Shown here one piece after another: positions 13,101 to 25,100 of a stretch of 64,000 nucleotides of DNA. Numbering within the stretch: the stretch's first letter is position 1; every line of letters starts with the position of its first letter. The position numbers and the translations under genes were made by a program. Under the pieces are notes generated by a model. It ran no database searches. It saw only the letters and a program-made list of their open reading frames with translations, and had not been told where the DNA came from. Source of the DNA: Patiria miniata (Eukaryota; Echinodermata; Asteroidea; Valvatida; Asterinidae); the NCBI RefSeq assembly GCF_015706575.1, contig NW_024037069.1, forward strand, positions 45,132,347 through 45,196,346. Direction: 5' to 3'.

Positions 13101-16100
13101 CCAAGCAGGGTATCGTATTAGAACTCAGCTCTTTGCTTGTGGAATATAAAATGTTTGAACAAGTTTGTGTAGTTTTATTTTTAGGGGTTACTGACTTTTT
13201 TCACAAAATATCCTGAGAAGTAAATAATACTAAAAAAAACCCCATCAGCCTCTCAAATTGTGTTTGTCATTGCAGAGAGAATCATGGCAGAAACTTTGTC
13301 CTTTTCAAACCGGGAAATACTTGAAAAGTACTTGAAGGGAAAATGGGTTGGGCGGAAGAGGCCAAGTTACGTTGGGATTGCAAGGGAAATAATCCAAGAC
13401 TATGACCTTGCGGAAACCGAACACACTGAAGAAAAAATCACACGACGAATTCGGAAGCTTCGCCAAGAATGGAAAAACAAATTGAAAGGGACTGGACGTT
13501 CACAGGGGAAAGAGCAACTCGAAGAAATGTTGGATGAGCCTTTCTTGAAAGTCACCCCAAAAGACAAGGAAAAACTGATGGTGGACACATCGTCACTGAC
13601 TGTGGTAGAGGCTCTCAATCTTTCATCTGTGTCATCGTTGGGGTCACCAGACAACCGTAGAGACCAAGAAACTCAGTGTGACCGTCCAAATTTGGCTCCC
13701 CTTGACGAAGTAGGTCCACGGCAGCGGTTTCGAAGGACAAACTCCTTATTACACGATTTGCGTGAGGAAGCTGAAGAAAATGGAATATCTGCAACTCAGC
13801 TTATGGGATATTTGCTGCATAAAGAAAACTATATCAGCAACAGGAAAACAGCGGATGTTGGGTTGAAGCTTTTCAACAAGTCGTTGGTTGATAAGGAGAT
13901 GTCTGTTGACAAAGGACTTTACATTTTGTCTTCATACAATATCGGAAGGACGGGGTACACTAATCTCAGACGTGATTTAAATGAACACGTGACACTCCCA
14001 GCCCACTACAAGTTGATGGAAAAGAAGAATTCTATCACTCCTGAACTGAAGCCTTATAGCATTGATGACAACGAAGGTATCACAGCTTCTCTTAAAGAAT
14101 CATGCAGCATACATGTGAAAAGACTAATAGAAGCTCATCCAGAAATTGAACCAGGACAGTATAGAGTTCTCTGCAAAGACGGACTTGATGGATCGGGGCG
14201 CCATTCCATTTACCACCAGAAAGGACAGGCTCAGACATATAGCATGATATTATATATGTGGATACTGCTGGAAGTCATCAAAGAAGCTGGTTCATCTGGA
14301 GAAAGTTCATCTGGAGAGGGGTCATCCCAAGCATCAGGTACATTCATTATATCTATTGAACTAAATGTAGGCCTATGTTTGTTTATTTCAAGTACACATT
14401 TTAAAGTTAACCGAGTAGAGTTGTTTAAATTTGTTTCACTTTCTGTAACGTACATTTATAAAGAATACACTAATTGATTTTAAATTCATAATTTTTTCAA
14501 CACCTGCAGGATTGACCGTGTGGAAGGAAAGCGCAGCGAATAGTCCAGAGGCTGCTGTTCCCCTATTCCTCGTGAAGGGCAAAGAAGATAGAGAGCTCCT
14601 AAAATCAATCATACCTCCGATTGAAGCAGAAAAAACAGCTCTGTCAACTACTGGAATTGAGATCAACATCTCTGGTGCATCATATCACTTCAGATTTGAA
14701 TTTAATTTGACAATGGTAGATGGAAAAATGGTGAAGCTCCTGACAGGAAGGGGAGGAGCCTACTGTATCCTGTGCCCTGCGTCCAGAGATGAATGTCATA
14801 ATCTTGATCGTATTGATGAGGGCTTCCCAATTGGGGAAGTTAGTAATGAGGATCTGCGAAAACTTTACCAGGATCTCCAAGACGAGGGGGAAATTAAGCC
14901 AAAACCTGGTGATTATGCTGAACGACGGGGACTTACCCAGAAACCCATAACAACATGTGACATTAAGGTCTTTCCTATCCTCCATGCTACTCTGCGTACA
15001 ATGGATTGGACTCTAAAGGTCATCTACCACTTAAGTGCTGGTGTAAGGACCTGGAAGGAAAACCTGCAAAATGAAGCTAAAATCAAAAGGGCTAAAGACA
15101 ACGTGAGGGCCTCCGTATACGAACGAACTGGAATACGAGTGGACGAGCCCGACCCCGTAGGCAAAGGCGGAACCTCGACGACAGGTCCAATGAGCAAGCG
15201 TTTGCTCCATGATATTCCCATACGCCAAGCTCTGATCGACTGCGTCCCGGACAGGGGTAAAGACAGGACACAATTTGGCCAGATCGTCAAAAACATGTCA
15301 GTTATTCTGCGTCTAGTCTCGTGCTCAGACTTTGTAAATTCAGATAAGCTTGATGCACTTTGCAAGGATACAAGCCGAGTGTTTCTCGAACAGTTCCCTA
15401 GCTTCAAATTTACCCCCTCCGTTCACCAGGTTCTAGCCCATAGTTCAGAGCTAATTGCAGGCAACAAGAGCCGCGGCTTGGGAACACTGTCTGAAGAGGC
15501 CCTGGAGAACAACAACAAAAATATCCGCAGGTATCGAGAACATTTGTCTCGCAAAACCACACAAGAGGACAATTTGACTGATGTTTTTCATCGTCTCTGG
15601 CTGAAATCAGACCCAGTCGTGCGCTCGTTTCGTCACATCAAGAAATGTACATACTGTGACGGCGATCATCACGTGCGATCTTGTCCCAAGAAATCAGCAG
15701 ATTTTGGAGTACACGTTGAGGACGAGCTGTTCAGTTCCTTTCTTGTCTAGATTAAACCATTTCCGAACAGGTAAGTTTAACGCTTCCCAGAGAAACGATC
15801 AAGAGGATGCCACTGTCGATGTTCATCCACTGTGTTTCAATCAATACATGGTTTTTGCGTTTTATTTTTTATACCAAAAAGAAACAAGGTGTTCACAATT
15901 TTAAAAATCTGAGACTAGACAAGAACATCACTTTATTAAAATCATACCTCTCAGATTTAGCATTTGTTTTCTTTTTGTCACTTCCTTTTCCACTCATTCC
16001 CTGTACTATTATATTGAAATTAAAAGTATTAAAATAAAACTGCCTTTGTATAATGCACGAAAATTTCTATTTTATTATCGCAGCGGTGCGGTACGGCGCG

Positions 16101-19100
16101 GCGCGGCCATGGTGCTCTGTCTTTGCAAAAATTAAATAATTGTCAACAGAGGGCGCTATCGTTGAAGCGCGCTCCCTCGAAGCGATCCTAGCAAAGACGT
16201 CTTTCTGCGGCCGAATTGAGAACCCATGACGCTCAGGAAGACTCTAAATCAGTTCTAAATACTTGCTAAATTGTTATATTGATTGTACATGAACATAACT
16301 ACACTGTTTTTGCTGATGTCTGGGTCAGGTAGGGTTTTAAACCACTGTGAAATGGTGATATTCTTTGAACGGATTGCGCAATTTCAGTAATTTTTTCATC
16401 AAAAAGTAGCTTATGAAATTGGCTTTCCAGTCCTTATTGTGTTTGGTGCTACATGTTTTTAAAATATGAAGTATCTTTCTTGGGGTTTGGGTTCCGCTTT
16501 TCTTTACTCACCCTGTAGCTCATTTGACCAGATGTTAAGATGTTTACTCTAAAAAGCAGGAGGTTGCAGGTTTGAGTCCCACCTGAGAATACATTGTAAA
16601 TTTTAAAGTGAGCAAACAACAAGGATTAGTTTTCAGTCGTCTAATGTTAGATGTATTTTTTATTTGTTTTTCTTTATTCAAGACCCTGGAGACAAACCTG
16701 TGGCTATAGCCAGCGTTGATGAGATCCAGTCCCCGGCAGGAATGAACTGTACAGATGAAGAGAAGACGTCAGCGGTGTACGAGGCCAGGCAGTCAGAGTT
16801 ACAGCTGTCTAGAAGGTTGGTCAAGTCACAGTCTTCTAAAATTGTTATCAGGTCTGCACACGTCAATCACGGGACACTTTACATATTCAATGGAATTGTG
16901 GCAAATGCATTAATTTGTTGATGTTGAACCCATGTAATTTGTGGCCTTACTTAGTGACTGACTTGTGATTGACTTGATTGCAACTTTGCAGATCTTGTTC
17001 AAGGAAGGAACTTGGGGGGAAAATGCCAGATTTTCATAAAATTGGGTGTGCAAATGGACACATCCATTCCTAAAGTAAACATGTAAAGTTTAAGATCCCA
17101 AATTATAAATTTGACATTTTGTACAAACCGGTGTCGAGACAAAATGCGGCAGAGATTTTGGAGGGAAAAAAATAAACAGGAGGGTGGCAGATTCCACCCC
17201 TCCCAACCCTTTTACAGTTCGAGGGAGTACGGTTAAAAACAGTGGAGGTTTTGTTTCATGGAAATCACAAGTTGGCTTTTGTGTTTGACATTTTAGACCG
17301 TACCTGCAAGCCATCATCAATGCATTGGATGCCAGTACAGGAGACTACCGGACACTGATATCACTGTGTTTGCTGTATGCCATGGGAACCAATGAAGGTA
17401 TGTGTGTTATGATGGATTGCAGCTTCTAAAACTGCTGCTTCTTCCTTTTCTTGATTTTGACAATACTGATGGTGATAATTATGATTGTGATTTTGACAGA
17501 GTTGTAATCACATCATAAGTCGGTCACAAGTCAATCACCAGTATTCACTAGTCGGTCACAAGTCAATCACCAGTCTTCACAAATCAATTACAAGTCAATC
17601 ACAAGTCAGTTTTAAATCAATCACAAGTCAGTCACAAGTCAATCACAAGTCAATCACAAGTCTTCACAAGTCAATCACAAGTCAATTACTAATCAATCAA
17701 AAGTCTATCACAAATCCATCACAAGTCAATCACAAATAATCACAAGTCGGTCAAATGTTGATCATAAATCAATCACATGCCAACTCAAAATGTAAATCTT
17801 CAACAATTTAAAATCAGGCTTTTTATAAAGCATGCATTCTCTGGCCTGATTTGTGTTTCACAAATTCATTGACTGTGGACGAATGTGATGCGATCAAGCT
17901 AAATGAGTCGTTTGTCGACACTGGTAAAAAAAATTTACAGATTTGAAAAGAGCACAATCTCAGCATTACTGCTGTGAAAACTGCATGCTGAATCGTGGAA
18001 GTCGGAACACTAAGAGATGTGATGAAGTGATGTGATGAAGTGGCCCTGTTTTGGTCTGAATTTCCAAAAGAAAGGTCCTAACAAACGACTCATTTATCTT
18101 GATCGCATCACAAATGTAGACCAATATTGACATAGAATCACAGTCCACACTTGGAGCCCCCCAATAATGGCAGACGCATTATGCCAGCTATTGTTCAGAG
18201 AAACTGCTCTGTGATGGTTGGTCTGAGCAGTAACTGGTTAGGCAGTTTGATACTCCATGAGTGTACATTGTTAACTATTATTTCTCATTGCAGGTATTAA
18301 ACAAGACCTGTTGGTCAGTGTGTGCTTAACAACTAGATCAGAGGTGAGAAATAAACACGTCTGAAAATAAACTATTTAGATTGCCATTCCAGTGCGCGAC
18401 CAACTAAGCTATCCAGCCCTATGTTGGTGTTTCCCAGTTTTGTCAATGTCTGTGTTCTAGAGACGCTAGTCAGAAAATAAGGGAATTCACAAAATACCAC
18501 AAAGCATCAAATAGGTTTTTAACCCCCTTGGCTCTTTTGGCTAGGATAACCATCCTCAATCCTGCAAAATCCTCAAATTGCCACCATGTTAAAATTGGAT
18601 TCAACCTCAATTCTCCAAAATCATCTGTTATTTAACAATTTGTTCAGTGGAGGGGTGACCATTGTCTCAATCCTTCAAAATCCTCCAACAATCACTCTAA
18701 TAGGTTAATAGCATAATGCAGGGCTCAATTATGCATGGCTGAACATAACAATGCTGGGTACAAAACTCCGCACAATGCATCCTCCAAAATCAACCAAAAC
18801 TTTTTGGCCATTCAGCCAAAATCCTCCAAAACTGCCTTGAGGATATTTGAGGATTGAGGACAGTTAGGTACTTCTGTTAACAGCATCTTAAGATTGGACA
18901 TCTGTAAGAACAGTCAACATTCTCACCCAATTTTTAAAAGCTGAACAAAGAAATTGAGTGGGGTTTGAACCTGCGACCTCCGGATTGCCGTTCCGGTGCT
19001 CTACCAACTGAGCTATCCAGCCCTTTGATGGCGGTTCCCCATTTTGTCAATGTCTTTGTTTAATTAGTAATGCTGCAAACCTGGGAAATAGCAAATGGGG

Positions 19101-22100
19101 ATCACTCAGAGAGGATATTGCTTTTTATTACAAATTTTAAAGAAACCACAAAGAGTAAAACTTAGTCAAATGTAGTGTTATAGTAACATGTATTTTTCTG
19201 ACTGTAACCATTCATTTGACAGTGAAAACAAATTAATTTTTCTGTCTGTTACAGGACAAGACCAGTTACAGCAGAGTCTTAGTTAACTGCCTAATTGCTA
19301 TCATAGGCCATAGTTGCCAATTCAACAGTCGGATCCGTCCAGTAACCTTGGAGATGTCTAGTCTCCTCCTCAAGCAGCTCGTGTATTCATCAGAGACCAA
19401 CCGCTGTTTCCTTGAGGACAAGCATCTAGCAAGCATTGAGGTTAGTTATCCTCTTTGTGAAATGTCTGCCTCAAGATTGTTTCCTTCGACCGCACTGATC
19501 GTGATGGTGTACTCAAGACTGACAATCTTGCTGTGTGGCCAAAGAAACTCATCTTCAGCTTTTTGATGAAGTGTAGCAGTCAACAGGTTCGGCCGGCCTT
19601 GTGCAAGACTCATCAGTTGTTTTTTTGGCCCTTTTATGCAACTTGGGGGTGTGGGGAGTGTGGCCTAGTGGTTAGGGTTGGTGACTCATGATCAAAGGGT
19701 CAGGGGTTCAAATCCAGCTGCTGGCCATATGTTGTGTCCTTGGGCAAGCCACTTCATCCCCACTTGCCTCTCTCCACCCAGGAGTATAAATGGGTGTTCC
19801 CCGGCATTAGCTGGGGAGTAACCTGCGATGGACTAGCATCCCATCCAGGGGGAGTAGAAATATTCTCAGTTGTTTCATGCTACTGAAACCAGAGATAAAC
19901 GCTGGCCTGATGGGCCACATTGGCTCGTGACAGACTTTACGTATGAAACTTAAAGCATCCTATATGCCCATGTGGAAATATTGTTAAATCATCTAACCCT
20001 GCTCAGTCCAGCAGGATCCAAGTATTTTACATTTCCATTGGATCCTGTTGGATTGAGCAGTGAACGTCTTGTATATATTCCTGTTAAAATCTGTTGGATT
20101 CAGCAGGCAACTGATAACATTCAGAGTCGGATTCTGTTGGGTACTGGTAAATAATGCCAAGTTGGACTCTGTTGGATTCAGTAGGAAACAGACAAATATA
20201 AGGCACAGATGGATTCTGTTGGATTGAGCATGCCAGTCATTTTATATTTTCACTTGGCATGTTGGATTGTGTTGGATTGAGCAGGAAACTCATATGAGTA
20301 AACGTTGGACTCTGTTGGATTTAGCACGGGAGTCTTTGGGAACTACATGTATAAGGGGGTTAGGGTTAAATAAATAAATGTGTCAGTTTGTTCATTTCTA
20401 TATTTCCTAGGGAGCCAAGGAGGAGAGTATGTTGCTTCTACGAAACTTCTACCGAGGCGATGAACTCTTTCTGGACATGTTTGATGACGAGTATCAGAGC
20501 ATGATGGTAAGTACCAACAACTCACGGAAATTACTCGCAAATACAAGTTGTATAAAACTAAAAGAATTACATTTATGTGGAGCGTTGTGGTCCAGTGGTA
20601 ACCGTGTTCGATTCGTGTGTCTTAGTACGTCGGTAAACTTTTAAACTTGAACCCTGACAGGGAATGTGGTATTTGTGTTTTTGGGCAAGACACTCTACTA
20701 CAATTGCCCCTCTCCACCTATGAGTATGACTGCGAACCTGTGAATGCGTACTTGTGAAAAGTTAACATTCAATTTCATTTTCCAGTTTTCCAGTTTTCCA
20801 GTTGTAATTTTTGTCTTAACCTATTTCAGACGAGACCCCTCAATGTGGAATACTTGATGATGGATGAATCTATAATACTTCCTCCCACTGGAACGCCACT
20901 CACTGGTATTGATTTTATCAAGCGTCTCCCCTCTGGAGAATTGGAGAGAACCAGAAGGGTGAGTAAACACCTGTTTCACAGTAGATACATGTTGTTAATT
21001 GTAGTAAACTTAAGAGTTCCCCACATTGCTTAATTGGGTTTTTTTTTACACCATCTACTTCAAACTGTATCAGAAGGTGGTGACAATCGGCCAATGGAGT
21101 ACCGAAGTGTGACGTCATTTAGAACCAGAAAGTGTAGTGCAACGAATGGAGTACGCGCGCGTGTTGGTTCACGGGCTGAATCACGTGCTAATGTCTTTTG
21201 CACACATTTTGTGCGCGTGACGTATTCACTTCGGTGCTCCATAACGTGAGACCAGAACATTGTTACAAGGTGTACATATTCACAAGCCAAATGCACTTCT
21301 TTTGTTGGTTCATGTCAGGAAAGCAGAAGTAGCTAATACTATTTTGCAGTACCGGGTAATTTGTACCCCAAGTTTAGATCCTAGACTCTAAATATGCAAC
21401 GGTAGGGACCGCACGTCAGATGTAGGCGGAACCACTCTAAAAGCGTTCATGACAGACAAATTACATACATTCAAGTTTCTGAAAATTGAGCTAAGTATGC
21501 AAAATGTGTGTTAAAACAAATGCAAATTTCAGGCAAGTAGTAGGAAATTACATGTGCCGCATAGTTGGCTGATTTTAACTTCCTCCATCTACTTTGCTTC
21601 ACGTCAGAAGGCAGTCAAAATCAACACAATCTCACAACTTCCTCTCAAACAATGTTATTTTATTTGTAAACCATTCTTCTATGTGTCTACCCCTACAGGC
21701 CATCCGCGTGTTCTTCCTTCTTCGCAATCTGTCACTGACCCTCCGTCATGAGCCGGAGACCAAGCTACCCCTAGCCAGCCAAGACCAGATAGTCAAAGCA
21801 TCTGACAAACTGGACCTGAGTAAGTAACTTCCTAACAACTTCCTTCCAGCATCAAAGTTAACTGTACAGCTTTTCCTGTTTGTATCTATGAATAGTTACT
21901 CATAAATAGTAGATTGGGCTTTTATATCACTTTGCAACCCCCAGCTGGAGCGACACACCATGTGTGCCAGTGGCATAGCCAAGGGGGGTTTGGGGATGCT
22001 GCCCCCTCCCCCCAAATTCCAAGTGCCCTCAAGATTCCTCCCCCTCCCCCCCTTCCCCCACCTCCCCCGACAAAAAAAATCCCAAAATTGCCCCTCGCCC

Positions 22101-25100
22101 AAGTGTCATTTTTAAATGAATTGACCAAAAGGGGAATGTAGACGAATAGTTTTAACTTGATTCTAATTCCCTTCACCCCACAAATTTACGAAATAAAAAG
22201 CTGGTGCTGCCCCCTGAGCCCCACACTGAAAAAAACTCCTGGCTATGCCACTGGCATGAGTAGGCAACACTTAGTTTTATTCAGAGTTTGCATAAACAAT
22301 TTGCGTCTTTGTGCGAGTATCTGACGTGATGGGCAATGCGTACTTTTTCTCAAAATCCATATGCAGTCTCTAAAAGTTCTCCTGCAGTAGACTGATCAGT
22401 GAAGCCCAATCCCGCGATGTTTTGACCAATCACAGTTGTTTCTGCGAAACCGAATCTCTGACATCCGTCTGACATTGTATAGTTACGCAAAACCAGTGCA
22501 TCGTAATGTAAAGCAGGGTGCCAGGATCAAGCAGACTAGTGATGACATTTTGCCCAGCGTTTGACTTCAGACCTCACAAGTCCATTACAAGTCATCAAGA
22601 CCCACATCAACTAACAATCTATGTAAATGAACCGTGGCAAAGGCCGAAAAACAAGTTCTGACTTGAAGCAGAGAAACATTGTCAAATCATTCAAAGGGTA
22701 ATAAGTGTCAGATGAATAATTAAAAAAAAACAAGAAAAGGAAGTTGTTTAATGTTACATCCTCAGCTGTTTTTGGAAATTCCAGCGATTATAAATAACCT
22801 GGATGGGTCTAAACGACCGCGGAAATCCTGCCTCATAAAAACCTGCACTTTTTCCTTGACTTTTGTTTTGTGTGGTACTTTCCAAACGTGTTGCATTACA
22901 AGGCTGTGCTGGAATTTCCAGTTATAAATTTGAGTGGGTGTTAGATTCTGGACTGAGAGTGTGAAAGGTAATATACAACACTTGCAAACATCAAGTACTA
23001 AAACTAGCAAATTATTATGAAATACCTTTAGTGAATAATAGTCTTAAGCATCCTGTGAAATCATGGCACCTGGTGTGCTCTCATTTTCAAGAAAAATAGA
23101 TTTGTTTGTATCAATTTCCAACGGATAAAACCTGACTGTTTTCAAATAGTGCCCCCAATTTACCAAATTTAGTTAGTCCACATTTTGTTTGCAATCAGTT
23201 AGGCCAAAAAAAAGTCTCTGGTTTCTGGTATGGATCTTGCCCAAAAAGTGGTGCGGCGACGCGGCTTTTTTTTTTTTTTTTTACCTGATTTTTTGGCTAT
23301 AAATGTTGGCTGATGACTGCAAATGGTGCCCGACTAAACTTAGTGCAAATATATGGGAGTCCAGAGAGGCCACATAAAGCTTATTCTCGACAATAACCCA
23401 ATCTAAAAACACGTTAAAATTGTGCAGCAGCAGGATTCCAGTCAAACCAGTGAGTTTGGCGGTTTTGAGACATCATCTTTCATTGAAAAAAAAACTTTCT
23501 CATTTTGCCGACGCGCATGGCTACGGCGACGCGCGCGCATACCAGAAACCGGAGACTTTTTTTATTTGGCCTTACACATCCGTGAATGGGTGCAAGCCAG
23601 CTAGTCTGGTTCCCTGACCTAACAATTGCCCGACTTGTATAAATTGCTCTGTTTTGTATGAAGTTGGGTCAGGGAACCAGACTATAAGAACAGCAATTTT
23701 GTTGGCGGTTTTTCCAGCATCTATGAACACAAAACTTTAAACAGGTCAGTGTAACAATATTTGCCATAAAATACTAGCCCCTGAATCCTTTCATTTCTGA
23801 AAATTACAGCAAAAGCAAATGTTGTATATTACGTTGTATCTTAAAATAGGGGATGTCTAACTTGCCAGTCCATATAATACTCCACCCAATAATGACTTGA
23901 TGAATTACAGTTATTGCACTACCACTAAAAAAGAAAAGGTAAAGTGGACGAACCTGTGTTAAGACGAACGGAGTGTTCATCTCTCTTTCGTTAGCAATTG
24001 GGCCAGACTCATGGATGCTGCTGGGGGGGGGGGGGGGGGGTCACCACACCTCCTCCACAGCAAGTCTGTTACCTTCCCAGCATTGAATAATGCCGGTACC
24101 CATTTAACACCTGGGTTGAGAGGAGTAATTGAGGTGAAGCGCCTTACTCAAGGGCACAACACGCATGGCCACGACAGGGGCTCGAACCCACAACCTCACA
24201 ATCGTGAATCCTGTGCTCCACTGCTAGACCACACGTACCCACACTACCAACTATTGGGACTGTAATGTTATATTTTCGATCATCCACTGAATATCGCAAA
24301 AGTTGAATATTTAAATAATGTGAACTGTCTGGAGAAGATGCAAGCAGAAAGTCTGTTATGTTATTTCAATCGTCTCAATTTGACTGTTTTATTGTTTAAC
24401 AAATACCACATGTTGTCAACGTTCACTTTTGGTGGTTGTTTTGATGCACTCATTACCCAATCAGCCGCCCATCTTCATCAAAAAGATGGCAGAATTCAAC
24501 GTTACCCACAACATAAAAAGACAATTGCTATTGTCTTTTGTTGTTTGTTGTTCCATTGTTCTGCGAATGGTATCTAATTTCAACCTGTGCGCATGCATGT
24601 CCCTGATACCAAATTCAGCTCCTGTGGTTTATTCCTTTTCCTCCACAGTGCAGCCACACTGAAATCAAATACCACATGTATACTCAGAAGATTTTATCAC
24701 CCGGTATCCTGTATAAAATTTAATCTACATCCTTGCTATTTTGAAAAGCCTTGAGTTTTTTTAACCACAGGTTGACCTCTTGTTTAACCCTAACTCTCTA
24801 CTTAGTTGAACTTTTACCAAGTAGAAGACCATGTCTGTCGAAATCCATCACTGACTCTGCTTCACATAATGCTTCAGGACCAAATCCGTTGACATCCACC
24901 ACTGGTGCTGGTGGATTTTGATGGACTTGGTATATTACATGGCTTATCTGCCAAAATGCCCCAGATGAGGGGGGGGGGGGTAGATTTTGATGGAATTGGT
25001 AAGGGTAGGGTTAAGCCAAAGACCTTTCTTTCTTTCTTTCTTTCATTTATTTTTGGGAGGGGTTGGAATTTTTGGAATTTGTTTTTTCCTATCTAATGGG

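Larger units (their letters stand above)
12139..16349 (+). mobile_element. Complete Transib/RAG1-type DNA transposon
   Basis: 4211-bp element flanked by a perfect 5-bp direct repeat, AAATG (12134-12138 and 16350-16354). 5-bp target duplications are typical of Transib and RAG-type transposition. Both ends begin CACAGTGGTTTAA and both carry GACCCAGACAT a little further in. The sole gene is a two-exon transposase on the + strand, the same strand as the host gene. A second, subterminal inverted repeat lies inside (12731-12780 against 16080-16158). No RAG2-like (Kelch) reading frame is visible in the 600 bp after the transposase or in the 1.1 kb before it. It sits in the CLEC16A intron 11668-16682. 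Confidence 0.93.

Noticed and set aside
13260..13283. GTG start upstream of the transposase ATG
   Set aside because: It sits before a probable 3' splice site (13274-13275), and eukaryotic initiation at GTG is unlikely; the ATG at 13284 is preferred.
15751..16349. Possible RAG2-like gene after the transposase
   Set aside because: No frame long enough on either strand and no Kelch-type pattern; only short frames.
17507..17770. CRISPR-like array
   Set aside because: Units are contiguous without unique spacers, in a eukaryotic intron; it is a minisatellite.
18956..19024. Functional tRNA gene on the minus strand
   Set aside because: Anticodon-loop position 33 is C, the acceptor stem is poor, and several copies share a non-tRNA body, so it is a SINE head.
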